Positions 35,070 to 48,575 of a stretch of DNA of 64,000 nt are shown one piece after another (the first letter of the stretch is position 1; each line of letters begins with the position of its first letter). The DNA is from Kudoa neothunni. Lineage: Eukaryota > Cnidaria. The position numbers were made by a program, and so were the translations under genes. The stretch covers positions 9,734,001-9,798,000 of the forward strand of contig OZ199840.1 of NCBI GenBank assembly GCA_964304625.1. Reading direction: 5' to 3'. The notes under the pieces were generated by a model. It searched no databases, had not been told where the DNA came from, and saw only the letters and a program-made list of their open reading frames with translations.

Positions 35070-38000
35070 ACCTCCTTATAAACTGTATTTTTGGTCAGAC
35101 CATTTGGAGAAAAAGAGTATAAATTATGTTTGCAACTTATCCTGGAGAGGACGACATACAACTGCCCATGAGAAAAACACGGTTCCTCTTAATATAAACC
35201 AGCAACTTTGAAGATTTGTCACTGGGCCTTATTTATGGATATTACAAGATATGATTTGATGGGAAATTGCAGTCTTTTAAAATTAAAGGCGGTGTCTGAA
35301 CGAATAATCGGAATATATACATCTTCCCCTCTGGCACAGCCTGTTACGATAACGGCCTAAATAAGATAAGACATTAACGACTTTACCACTAATCGGGTGC
35401 TGTTATACAACCTTGGTGAATCCAAATTTCTTAGCAATATAATTGGAGTGTCTACCTTTAGGAGAAGTTTGTGTGAAGGAACCCTCGATAGCTCTAAAGT
35501 CGAGACTCTAGACCGTTGAGGAATTCAACGGGAAATTAATACATTGATTTTTGTCCACAATGGTGTCATATGATTTATACTCTGTAGAGTCGCCTGGAAT
35601 AAGATGGATCAATCTATCATTGATTTTGTTTACGGATTGGTTTGTGGGGGTTAAGATAGCTCGTTCTGACAGTCAATTAGAGTTGTAAAATTTTTGTTGT
35701 ATTTCTGGAAAAACACGGTTTATCTAATCATCCATGGACGAAATCAAGTTTGTCAGGGAACATAGAGGTATACATCCGTCGAGCCCAATCGTAAGTTGAT
35801 CATCACCTATCCGTGGTATTTCTGAAGCGAATTGACTGGTTCCTTCTTTCTTTTCTGAGTTGCGCTCTCATATTGGTGGTGGGATGGTGGGTTTTAACTC
35901 GCGACCATAAGAGAGAGAGCTTTAGGGAATATTTTACTTCGTCATATCTTGTATCTCTGGGTATTACATGTAAAGTTTGGCGAAAATCGCCTGACAAAAC
36001 CATTGATTCCGCCATATGGAATGTTTTTGTCTGTTTTATCCCTTATCGTTCTATCTAAAGCTTTGAAAATCACTCTATTTGCCATTTTGCATTCATCCCA
36101 TATGATGACCGTGCGTCTGGTCAACAATTAGGACAAACCTGTCCCCTTGCTGATTGCACATACGATGGTTCCATCATCCTTAATCGCGATTGGCAACTTA
36201 AATGTACTATGGGCGGTCCTACCCCCTGGTAATAATGTGGATGCAATGTCCTAAGATGCAAAAGCGAGTACAATTTTATATCCCTTCTTAATTAGACAAA
36301 TAAAAGAGTTGTCACAATTGTCTTATCTATACCACTAGGTGCATCAAGAAAAAAACGTTACAATTACCTATATTGTTATAAATACGTATCAACACTGTTT
36401 CGAATGCAAATCTTTGGTCAGGCGTCAGTTTCGGCTTGTTTATTTCTATAAAATCAGATAATTCTTCAGTGTCGTAGGCTAACTCTCTCTGGACTTCGTT
36501 TGGAAGAGGGACGCCAAATGTTCCATCCAAAGGAAGAAATCTGTGTGAATTTAACATTCCTCCGCTCATTTGAATTAAAGTTCTTTTTGTGTCAATTAGA
36601 GCATGTTAAAAATCTCAGAATTGAAAACCTAGTTTGACATTAAACTGTTTTGTTGCAGTTGATATCAGTAATCTTCCGACATATCTTCTTTAAAAAGTAA
36701 CCAATGTTTGTGAGGCTGGCGCGTTTCGCAACTTTTGATCAACAGTGCGAATAATATTCGTAATTGACGTGGACTGTTTATAAGAGCCGCTTCTCTTAAT
36801 GTACATTCCCAGTGGTTGTCTCCCTCCATCTAACCATTTTTAATGCACGCTTAAAGTTATGTTGGGTATAGCTGACCGTTAACCTTCTTAAGATCGTCAA
36901 AACTTTTAGGTCCCTTTACACAATGGAGCAACATCCTCAAATAAAAACATTCTTGATGTGCAGGGTGTACACTGTAAACTCTTCCTATTGTAGAGTCGAA
37001 TCGTATGACTGGATGGTCTTCAACTAGACATCGTCTTTTTGTCCAACGCCAACTATTATCATTCCATATGTAATAATATGGGGCTTGATGGTAGAGGAGA
37101 CTTTGAGCGAATTCGTCACTCTGGCATAACTTGAAAAAAGCGGTTAATGGCGTATCCCTTTGTTTTAGTAACCGATTCAACAAAGTTTCGTCGATGAAAT
37201 ATATACGGTGACCGTTCTCCAAATGGACGCTTAAATGCTCTATGGTTGAAAGATGACTATGAATATTGAAGCAGAATAACCTCCAAAATCCTTCGCTACT
37301 GCTTATGTAGCGACCAGCCTGGTAATTTGAAACTTTAACCAAACGATCTCTTTGATTAACAACAAACATGGCGGCAACAGAACATTTGTTTACATATTTC
37401 CATATGTATTTAGTGGACTTGACTGAATGACAATACATTACATAATATGGGCATTGAAAATCTTCGTCAACAAAGGACAATAAGGAACAATCCAACTATT
37501 ATCTATGATGACTTCCCTATCTTCAGCTTCAGGTCGTCTTCTTTTGTAAACAGAATATCTATCAGTGTCTGTCTGGGAGAGTTTTTGGTGCATTTTCTCT
37601 GATCAATCATGCACGGGCTTTCTGGATTCGACGCACCACAGGGACTATGTACCATAGTTGTTCTTACAATCTGGAAAAATACTGGATGTACACCTGGGTC
37701 TAGTAATTCGCTCAATATGAATTGGTCGATATCATTGGAACACAGTTTCTGTTTCATCCAGACCAATATATGAGCGTGTGGCAACCCCATTTCTGCCACT
37801 CAATAGTATACATAACACTAAAATTCACCAAAAATCTTCAATACATAAATTCAATTCATCAAAATTTTAATTACAAGTTGAATACTCTGGCAACTATATC
37901 TGGTCTGTCTTTAGGTGCTTGGCTATGAAATAACTCTTCATTAATTTCGCTCCAAAATGGATTTCATGTGAATGTTAGAAATAGATCTGACCCTCCAAAA

Positions 38001-39360
38001 CATCGAACGTAGATCGTGGCATTCTGCATCTTCACGGTCATATAGCGTGATGAAACTACAAAAGTCGATGGCAAAATATACAACCGTCCCCGCCTATTTA
38101 TTTCACCGTCGCTACGATTGCAATTCATTAAATTGATGTAAGATTCAACATGAAATTCAAATTGTTTGGTTCTGATGAACCAAAGTCTCTGATTCCATCG
38201 TCGCAAGCATGTCTACAGCATATTGTTGGAATAATGTCCAAAACTGATGAAGCATGTTAAAACTATTTTCCCTTACCATAAAATGAAAAGAATAAAAATC
38301 CTTACATGAAACACTTTTGTTTGTGCCAATCTATGGAATATGAAAATAGTAACCATCTTGACCATAAACATTAATTAGTGGATATCGCAATACATCATAC
38401 GATCTGTGTGTTTCGCTTATTCTTTGAAGTCTGTTGTCCTTACTGCTCGAAACAATATCCCTCCTAGATTGCTGCTCATCCGATATTACGATAGCCATCT
38501 CATTGTAAGTTGGGGTGTTGTATCTTCTCTCATGTTCTCCCTGTGGACGCTCATCAGCGTTTATAATTATATTAAAATTAGAGGATGGGTACATTTCTAA
38601 AACATACTTAAAACTGTGGATGTAGTTATTGTGACTGTGTAACATATCTTGAAGCGCTAAAATAATATCATAGCTAAGCTGGGGGTACATGTTGGATCGA
38701 CTTTGAGCTTACAAATCCATGTCTTGTATGAAATATATTTGCAAGAATTTCGGTTGCTTATTTTCAGAAGGCGATATCGATCCAATTCGATGACAAACTT
38801 GACTGTGAACCTTAAAAATAAGCATGAATCCGTCCCTACTATTTACGTTCACTCCAAATGATGTTATCTGGAAAGCACAGTTGTATCTTTAGATATTTTG
38901 TAGGAAGTGTCTGTAGAATATGAGGAGGAACAGGTAGTGCGTCCAAAATAACCTTACCGCCGGCACAACACATATCCGCGAATTCGTTTATTCACTTCTT
39001 AGAACGGCATTTTGGGAAAATTTTCGACATTTTCCAAATTGTGATATTCTTTTCATTTCCATAGTTGTAGCAGAGGTCGTAATGTAAAGCGACCATATTC
39101 CAAGTATCATCAGACATACTTCGCGATTGTTGACCGAATAGAACAGGAGTGTAGGAAAATTCAGGTACAAATTTACTGCCTGATCATGTGCTGTGCTTAT
39201 TTATAGGTGACACTGCAGGACTCTGTTGAGTCGCCTCACCTACACGTCGATTTCTATTGCTTACTCTATTTGTTTCTCGTATTCGTTCTCTTTGCTCGTC
39301 GGTTTCTCGTGAAAAGCGTAAACGTCGGCAATTCCGTCGTAATTGTTGGCGTGTATAGTC
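35070..39360 (-). pseudogene. Helitron Rep-helicase, decayed
   Basis: Read right to left on the minus strand, the parts of a Helitron protein appear in order. First is an Arg-rich N-terminal segment with RETDEQRERIRETNRV (about 39240-39320), then KVILDALPVPPHILQTLPT (about 38900), and the Helitron-like N domain (38331-38690 and 37964-38206, ending GGSDLFLTFT). Next are the HUH rolling-circle motif GLPHAHILVWM (about 37780), the tyrosine region TKYIWKYVNKC (about 37400), and a long Rep C-terminal block. The PIF1-type helicase follows: LTPDQRFAFETVL, a Walker A reading APSGIDKT, IIWDECKMANR, GDFRQTLHVIPR, and a C-terminal HGQLYVV and PNGLTKNTVY. Several stops and frame changes separate the blocks, and the Walker A has lost the usual GGTGKT sequence. 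Confidence 0.85.
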
Positions 39361-39971
39361 AAAAATAAGAATAGCTCTGTAAACAATTAGGGATACGATC
39401 GAATGGTATTGTTTACTTTCCTACACCTTATTCACAAACAAATGTTTTGAGGGAGAAAAGAAGAAACTTCCAATGCATAATACTAGAGTACCAGACGCAA
39501 AACGTTTATATTAATCTGATTTGATGCAGATGGTTTTATACGAAATAATAGAGTCAATGAAATTAATCGATCGATAAAAAAATTATTGGATTATGACATT
39601 CAAACGCTTTTCAAATTTTCAATTTACTTGATTTCATTTAATAATAATTTTAATGTGTTTGTTTATTGTGTAAATTTTTTTTCAATATAACATCTATACA
39701 CAGATTTATATTCCATAACCCACGCCCAGGTTGCTCTAATCCTCTAGGTCACCTGAAGGTAGATTTAGATGAAAACATAAAACACTACAAAATACAACTA
39801 AAAATTGTTCTATTCTTTTTAAATTTTAACCATCTCTATTCGATCGCGAATCTTACAATTTCTAATAGATTAGGCTTTAAACAGTCCTATAACTTTTTTG
39901 AAATTCACCATTTCTTAGAACACACAACTTTCGGGAAATTCCGAAGTTTGTATTGTATATATCTAGCTATC
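39361..39971. other. probable 5' part of the Helitron and spacer
   Basis: No coding region recognised. Just before the solo LTR the host sequence reads TCTAGCTATC, and after it TATATAAATAAAGTAG. Rejoined, this resembles a plus-strand Helitron 5' end (TC followed by TATATAAA), but the orientation is opposite to the helicase gene. Confidence 0.3.
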
Positions 39972-40134
39972 TGTTAAGGCAAGGAACCATCGTTCAAATA
40001 TAACAATAATAATATAGAGGCTAATATAAGGGTGTTTATATAATTAGCGCCAACTGTATATTAATATACAGGTACCGACCAAGATAATGTGTCATTATAT
40101 CTTTGACGCTGAAGACTAATTGTCAGCCCCAACA
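39972..40134. mobile_element. solo LTR (163 bp) with 5-bp target duplication
   Basis: Second copy of the element at 25990-26154. It begins TGTTAAGGC and ends CCCCAACA and is flanked by perfect CTATC duplications (39967-39971 and 40135-40139). The two copies differ at scattered bases, for example a GTGT/GT length change near the middle. Confidence 0.85.
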
Positions 40135-40139
40135 CTATC

Positions 40140-40976
40140 TATCTATATAAATAAAGTAGTAACGTCCGTGTGTATACGTATTTTTCATTCTCTATAGAGG
40201 GACATATCGCTCCATTTGAGCAAAAATATGGAAAGATAAATTTTCTTTTAACACAGAAAAATACTTAAAAAATTATAAACGGTTTGCATCCTACAAAATG
40301 ACTATAAACATTTTCACGTGGTATGATTGTTTGATTTGATGGTTTATGCAAACATAGAGATCATTTTCTTATAGATATAAAAGTTAATTATAAATGTATT
40401 GTAGTGTTTATTTTACTTTAAAATTTTGAAAAGTAATTTAGTAATTGAATCAGTTCAAATAAGGAAGGTAATATTAGGTTATGTAGCTAAACTTTAATAT
40501 GAAATTTATTTGTTGATGTTTAACAACATTAAACCTTTTCAAATGGTATGATTTAGAGATTACTGTGAACAGCAAGGAGAAACCCCATTTTTTAGGAGCT
40601 CTAAAGAGGAAATTTTAAACGCTCAGCAGTGTTTATTCATTTAAAAAATAATAAATAAGGTTCATGCGTCCAATTAGTTAAATAAATCATTCGTTAATTG
40701 GTAATCTTTTTATTATTTATCTAAATACTCTTAATTTACTTTGAACTTCAAATGACCTTGGACAATTCGTGGCGTTAGCCTAATTGGCTGGGAAAAGAAG
40801 CTCACGCGAAAGGGGGCTTTTGCGATAGTTTAACATATATATAATTATTTTGTTATAAAAATATAATCTATTAATTTGGTAAAAGTTTCAAATATTTGAT
40901 AACATTACATCACAATTAATATTGAAACAATACTAACAAGTATTAAGAAGATAATTAAATTGAACTAAAAGCGATG
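40140..40976. other. repeat debris, possibly a non-autonomous Helitron
   Basis: AT-rich, no gene. A GC-richer patch at about 40800-40825 (CGCGAAAGGGGGCTTTTGCG) can form a hairpin and could be a 3' hairpin of a short Helitron-like element starting near 39961. No clear CTRR end follows, so this is tentative. Confidence 0.25.
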
Positions 40977-42310
40977 TTAACCCACCTTGTCTGAAGCGGG
41001 TTCCATTGAGGACCCCAATTTCATTACTTTTCACGTTACTCTGAAATGAACTGCTGATTTCTTAACTGTTCCAGTAGAGCCGCTTTATCATTAAAAAGTT
41101 TGCATACAAATTATAATTTAATTTCTAATTTAAAAATACGCCTTAGAGATTATATTTATTTCATAATCCGATTATTTATTGCTACAGAATCTCAAGAAAA
41201 ATGGTCCATTGTATACATATTAACTTATTTCACTTATTTATATTTATAAATTTATTTAATTGATTTTAAAGCCATATAGACGTAAGGTTTCTATATACTT
41301 CGACTTAATAGGAGATTAGAGAGGATTAATCTGTACCGCACTTCTTGGTTGGTAAGCTCTTGTTTATCTAAAGAATCTCTCTTTGCCAACAATAAACTAG
41401 TCCATGATTCATTATATGCAACATAACTATTAGAACCTTTGTGTATTAACTGAGGGTTCCGTAATATTTTTTCGGTGAAATATAAATTTATAAAGTATAA
41501 AGTAAAGTATTTGGAAAATAATTGTTCTACTGCAAATTTATTAAAATAATCAGAAATAATGGCTATTATTATTTGTATTGAGTATATAATTGAAGTTAAA
41601 GCATTGTGTGTTTATTAATTATTGATGTCGACATGTATGTGCTACGAATCATTCGTATACAAGCGTTAAACGTATGTTCCAGCAGTTCGCAAATATGGAT
41701 ACCAAAATATTTCCACAACTTAGGTTCCTTCAAAATAAATTCTAAAATGTAATCTTACTGACTCTTAAATATGCAAATAAATTTTAAAAAAGTTCGTAAA
41801 AATGTAAATAAATTACTAAGCAATACACCTTTTGTAATTTTTTTATTATACTTTTGATGGAATTAAAACGACATGAAATTTTCAAACGCTGCTTTTTATG
41901 AAAACTCAGAGTAAAGTGCATGCGCGGCTACATTTACTACTTTATAAACAGTCCGATAATTTTTACAGAACGGCGCTTAGTTGGGCCTATGTTTGATCAT
42001 CATCTATTAATTTTTATGGAACCTAATCGGATAAATTAGATATTTATTTCATTTAGACATCTTCGAAGCATTTAGTGCTTAAATTTATGCGCTGATTTCA
42101 CTACATTTGCCCGACTCAATAAATTCATCTTAGCTCATATCTGCATTTCAAACTACCGGATAGAGCTAGATTTTGTTTTTTATACTTATAAATGCCCTTG
42201 AATAACATCATGTTAGTTTCGTAATAATTGATGGCGCTTAAGACCGACTTAAAAGAGGGCCCCAATGGACCCATAGGCACACGCGTAAATTTTTCGCACG
42301 CAATGCAGGT
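40977..42310. mobile_element. possible non-autonomous piggyBac-like element
   Basis: TTAA at 40977-40980 is followed by CCCACCTTGTC and an imperfect GGGTTCC/GGACCCC hairpin. Near 42265-42315 a related GGGCCCC...GGACCC patch is followed by a GTAGGGTTACTTAA end. The layout resembles the piggyBac ends at 8850 and 28452. There is no coding region. The ends match only loosely, so the limits are approximate. Confidence 0.3.
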
Positions 42311-42481
42311 AGGGTTACTTAATATGTTTAAACTGAAATTAAATAATTATACTTCAAATTAGTTTTTATAGAAATATTGGATAAGATAAATAATTATAAA
42401 ATATTCATTTAAATGGGTTATGAATCATGATAAATAATATTATTCATTATCTACTACAAAAAAGAATATTTGTATCATTCT

Positions 42482-45340
42482 TTATTTCTTTCTGTAGGCC
42501 ATAAAACCTCCTATTCCTCCGATAAGTATAATTGCAACAACAACCGACACTATAATACTAAACGAAAAAATTAAAAAATAACTACTCACATCACATACAT
42601 TGTTATATTGCCTGACCTATAAAATAATAATTAGATACAAAAATAATTATAAATAAATGTACGTTGATTTGCTAGCAGTTGCACCTAAAATTAGAGTTAT
42701 ACAATATTTCTAAGTATTTAAGAATTGGATCACCTTTGTCAATTTCAGCTGTACCAAATATTGTCCCATCCATGCTGTAGTATACGGTCAAATGATAGTC
42801 GTTTAGATCCTCAACATTTTCAATCGTAAAATTCTTACAGGTTGGAAGCGTCGTACAATCACCTCCTCCGTTACTCATACATTTTTTAACAGTTGGTCTA
42901 GCCACGTCGCTTGAATTAATTAACACCCACATACATTTGGACTCTTCATCTATTCCAACTGGAAGTAAGGTCGTTACCTGTAATGTTTTATAGTCACGTA
43001 TTATACTAACAAACAATTTTTTTGTTAGATCAGTTGGGTCTTCAATTATTGGTTCTAAATTTTATGTTTTAGTAATCGTTAATGATATATAATTTTTAAT
43101 ATATATTGTAAAATAATAACTCGGGGCTAGAATGAAATGAGTTTCTTCAGAACGATCAACAGCTGTAACAAAAATTTTATATTCTTTCGAAGCGTCGTAA
43201 CCTTCACTGAATATAATATTGTTACAATATGGTACTTCGGAGCATGATTTGGTATCGTTTGATGTAGTTTCTGACGACTGTTCTACTGTACCAGCTCTTG
43301 CAATGGAAACTTTTTCGACATTAATTAATGATCCAGCCAATGGTGGTTGAATTGGTTCTGCAGGACATGAATATATTGTATCCCACGATTCTCCATTTTT
43401 AACAGTGATTTTATAATGGCATTTTATGTCACTAATCGGTGTAGACAATTTTCCTATCATTTTATATCCTTTGTCCAATGTTTCCTTCGTAAGAGTAAGA
43501 GTCGAATAAGCTATCGTATTTATAAAAATAATAGTTCATTCAATTATACTACTCGTTTTAATACTTGTGAATGTAATAGAACCATATTCTTCATAAGCAA
43601 CCACTTTAATATCGTAGGCAGTATTGAGTTCGAGGTCAATTAATGTCTTGGACTCCCTACATAAACCTCTACAAGGATTACTATCTACACATGTTGCTTC
43701 GAAAAATTTGTTTATTCCTGCTATACTGACAAAGTAATCACATGTGGGTTCAGTTGCTTCGGTTCCGGGATCACCGACAATTGCTTTAACTATGCTAGTT
43801 GAACCACCCGCAGTAGGTTTTGCAGTATCAAAATTTTTGTCAGTTTTTTTGTCTTAAATTGTTAATGAATTCGAATATTATGATAATATTGTTACTTGTT
43901 TTGACGAAAATATATTCCTTAAAATTTGCATAGTTTGTTATAGTAGTATTAGATGCAACTACTATCATTATAGGTCGTCCTTCAGGTAATCCTTCAATAG
44001 TGCGAGCAGCATTACAATTATTTACACACCCATTCTTTTTTGTACATGTTGGATTCATAAATTCATTATTTTTGATAGTATCTGCGACATAATATTTGAT
44101 TGCACACCGAACAAATCTCGTAGTTTCGCCAGATGGCGCCAATAATGACGCATTTAAAATGACTCCAGTATCTGTGACTGATACTAGAGCATTTTCATTT
44201 CCAGCTGGTTCAATGATGGCTAAAATATAATTAGGTAGTTTATCTAATTATCTATACCAAATTTTTTGTATGTAAATCCTTCGAACGATCCACCCTGTTT
44301 TTCCGATAAACTATGGTGTCTTCTTTGTACCAATATTTCTACAATTGGCTTTGTTGAATCAAGAGTGAGTTCTACGTCGTCACAGGGGGCGTAGCATGGT
44401 TTTTGGGAACTACCGCAAATTGATGAGTAAACAGGTTTAGGATTTGCTACATCCGATGCATCTCTGATACTAAAGTGGCATATTTCATTAGGAATTGGAT
44501 TCGTAAATTTTAGTTGATATTTGGTTTTATCCTGAGCAGATTTGTATTTAACATAGAACTGTGGCTTGTAAACGTCTATATTTTCTTTCATATAATAATT
44601 TGGCATGTGGTAATAGAAAATAGGATAATCGGAGCATCTCACTTCAAAATACGGGATTTTTATTCCATATTCAACAGTATTAATATTATTATTGGCATTA
44701 GCTTTACCACAGTCTGCTGCTTTAGGCACATCTTTGTATTTTATTCCTTTATAATAAATAGGACAAGCCACCGGTTTGCATGTGATGGCTTCCAGTTTTA
44801 AATATTTCCGATTTGTGGATGGTTTTATGTTTGGATCAATTAATAATGCTAAATATTTATTAATTATTTAATTAAGCTTTTAACTTACGAATTCTAAACC
44901 CAAAAACTTTTCCTCCTTTTTGAAGACCCTCTCCTTTAACATTATCGCCGGACGAATCATCTTTTATATAAATGTATTTTGATCTGGGTGATAGTTGTGT
45001 ATATGTAAGCTTATTTTCGGTGCCAACGCACTTTCGTACACATTTACCCTTAACATCACTAGCATTATTTACGCATGTTACGATTTCGCTATAATTGTTT
45101 CCTTCAGCATTTTCTTGCATTATGCGGCAATGATTCGTTTTTAAGTATTGTGTTCCTTTCAGTTCGATATGGACTTTATGGGCGTTGATATCGGAATTAT
45201 CTAACTGATAATAAACTCCTCTTTCAACAGTAGCGTCATCGGAGTAACAAGTAGTTAAAACTAAATGAAATTCACCAGAATCAAACAGATATTTGTATAC
45301 GTGAAAATATGATGACCAACGAAAAAGGTTCCATTTTCAT
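42482..45340 (-). CDS. array gene D: secreted/type I membrane protein, intact
   Basis: Ten exons: 45301-45340, 44889-45260, 44258-44848, 43896-44219, 43553-43852, 43121-43510, 42734-43054, 42663-42684, 42599-42616, 42482-42557. Joined length is 2454 bases, about 817 residues, with no break. The upstream ATG present in A and B is GTG here, so the start must be ATGAAAATGG at 45340. The signal peptide core is PFSLVIIFSLLTT. The modules, microexons, membrane helix and AYRKK tail are as in gene C. Exons 3, 4 and 6 and the start of exon 7 (SIIRDYKT) are closest to gene B, while the end of exon 6 (KIFVTAVDRSEETHFIL) matches gene C, suggesting exchange between copies. Confidence 0.88.
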
Positions 45341-48300
45341 TATAATCACCAATTAACTTAAAAATATTAATCTGTTATTCTAAATATATTCAGTTATTAA
45401 GCTTATTATTTTAATACGAACTAAAAATGAATGCATTTTTTTATAAATTGTTTTCTATTATAAATATTGTCGGAGCTAAATCATCATCAAAATAGAGTTT
45501 ATTAATAAAACATAATAAAAACAGTTTTAACGATAATTATAAAAATAATTGGAGTTAATATGTCGTTGGGGTTTATTTTATTATGTTATATCTATTTCCG
45601 AGAAAGATCAATGTATTTTCTGATTATTGTTAGGCATATTCATTTTTATAATGTATAAAGTTACTTTTATTGTATTTTCACCGAAGTTATCTTTTATAAC
45701 GAAATAGAAAAGCCTTATATCAAAAAATAAGACATCTTATCAAATTAGTAAAAAAGATCAATTTCATGAGGAAATTCGAAATTTTTGCTAGTTTCTAACC
45801 TTACGTCTATTCTCAAAAAGAAATGCTGTAAATTTTTTATTATACTAAGTTTTTTACATCTGTATGAGATCTTTATTCGTCAGTTATCGAACAACATATA
45901 ATAGATATCATTTCTATTCAAATAGATCTTTTAGAGTATTTATTTTAAATCACTATTATGATTATTCAAGAAATCATGTTTAGCCTTCCTATAAGGCGAT
46001 TTGCGAGCTGAATCTAATATAGTAATGAGAACAGTATTATACGAAGTTAAATTTGTGTTGTTATTTGTTTACCTATGAATAGTTTTGATTTTGAATATGA
46101 GCAATGTTTCATACAGAAAAAGAATGACATCGCTTTATGAAATTTGTCTTAATTAGTTTTAGTTGAAGCACCGAAAATAATAAATTTAATCGTGACTTTT
46201 TATAGTCATACTATATCTAATAAGAATAATCAAATTAATTTATATTTCATTATCTAAAATACATATTACCCACTTTCTCATTCCTACTTTTAGGATATAA
46301 TAAAATAATGGATGTAATTCCATAAATTATTCAAACAGCTTTCGAAAAAATGTAGAATTTTCTTAATAAACATATTAATGGGTATTTATATGTTAATATA
46401 ATATAACATTTTCAATAATATAGTGGCTAATTCACGCTTTTTCTCTGGTCACAAAGGGATTATGAATTAGCCGTCACCCACTGCAACAGACCCATTTTAG
46501 TCTTAATCTGCAACCATTAGGTCAATTCTTAATATAACATTGGCTTTACCTTCAAAAAAATACATTTAAACACTTTTATCTTTATAGTTAATTAAACATT
46601 AATTTGCTTTTCTCGAAATTGAATAACAACCAAATATACTTTTTATTGTTATTTTAAAAATGAAAAACAATTTTAATACTTTGAAATAGGCGAACCTCAA
46701 ACTAAATATTATATTTAATTTATTCTTTAGTAATCAATAAATCCACGCCTATTAAAATATTTCTACTTTATATTTTTAGTTATATGAATGCAATACAAAC
46801 AGTTGGAAAACCACAAGCACAACTCAAATTTCTGTCTATCCATAAAACTCGCATAAATATTTATCCATATTGTTATATCAGTCAGCTTTATACTATTTTT
46901 GGTAGAAACAGGTTTATTCGAAAATTAGAAGTATATTTGTTTTAGTTTACAAAAAATTTAACTTTTATTAATCCCATTTTCTCCAAAAATGGTTTAAATT
47001 TTTACAAATCGTTTTTGATAGAACTGATACTTATTTTTATTAAACAAAATGTAAAATCTAATATACTTAGTTCATAAAAGATTAAAAATCAAAATAAATT
47101 ATTAAAATTTTAATTTTGAAATTGTCAATTAAGATTTTTAGCATATATATATATATATATATATGAAATGGTAGATACTGAATTTATTTTTTTTGATTAT
47201 CTATTTTACATTTACAAGTTATAAATTGGCACTCTCATGTCCAATATGATAACAATATAGAAGAGCAATATTAGCAAATAAACCAACAGTTTGAATCACT
47301 TGACGCATTATAATTTATTTTTATTAAATCTTAAATTTTTTGTCAGTTTTGTTTTTCTACTTTAATCATATCATTTTTGCCTGATTTTAAGATTATTCTA
47401 AACTATAAGACATATCTGTATTTTTGAGGTTGGTTTTAAATATAATATCAACATCAAATATTCAGTATGAATACTTTTTTTCGGACTTAATGAGAACACT
47501 TTTTAACTACTCATTTTAAGTTAACTTTAATTTTTCTTCCATGAAATATAAAGTAATTATTGTAAAAATAATTATTTCCTGGTTTTTTACCTAAAAAATC
47601 TATTGTACATACTCTATCATACAATAATGGATAGATTCATTGATTTTACCCCTTTAGATGTTTGAAAAAAGTCCTATAATATTTATTCATCTGGTTTTCA
47701 TCACAATTCGGATAAAGACTATATTTGAGCAATAGATGATTTTTTCAAGTAACGATTCTGGCCAAACTTCTATCTTATCCATAATTAATAGAACTTTAAA
47801 TAAACAATCTACTAAGATATAATTTGGATGAAAAATTTTTGCCAATAAACTGATGAAATTTTCCCTCAAATACTGAAAGTTGGATATTTTAAAAATATCA
47901 TTTTGAAATAGTCATGACAATTTTATTATCTAAACATGGAAAGATCAACGCTAGAGACGATGAGAAGAACTATATCGAATGAAATTGAACAGGTTTCCCA
48001 AATAGCGTATGTGGTGTCTCAAAGAAATTCAATTGAAAAATGCATCTTTTTAAAATATTAATTTTTATACGTTAAGTATGTATATAAGTTTCAAAATGTA
48101 ATATTCAATTTTTAAATAGAGTTTCCTAATAAATACAATTTTAGAAAGCCTTATTCCCTACAGAAATAATTATAAAACCTAACTAAATTAAACGCATAAA
48201 AATTGTTTTATTATAAATTAAAATATAAAAATTATTAAAAATCTGGTTAAAAATAATTCAAACTTTGGAATTTGAGGAAAACGAAATGCGCATTGAAAAT

Positions 48301-48575
48301 GAATGTCATATTTTTGGTCTTTACATATGTAGGACATATTAAAATAGAATAATAAGGTATTTTAAAAATATAAAGATTATTAAATAAAGAAAAATTATTA
48401 TAAAATAGTAAAATAATTAAATAATAAAACCAAGATATTAATTTAAATGAAATAGTAAAATTAGATAAAATAATATAAGTTGTATTTTAAATGCAAAAGA
48501 AATAACCTTTATAGAGGTAATTTAAAACTGATGATGAGTTAGGAAATGTTTATTCATATTCTATGTAACAATAAC
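45341..48575. other. intergenic between D and E; diverged copy of the array flank
   Basis: From 45341 to about 47320 this is a diverged form of the flank upstream of A and C, recognisable by shared runs such as TTATTGTTAGGCATATT and CAACAGTTTGAATCA. A (TA)n microsatellite lies at about 47145-47166. The rest is AT-rich without a gene. Confidence 0.5.
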
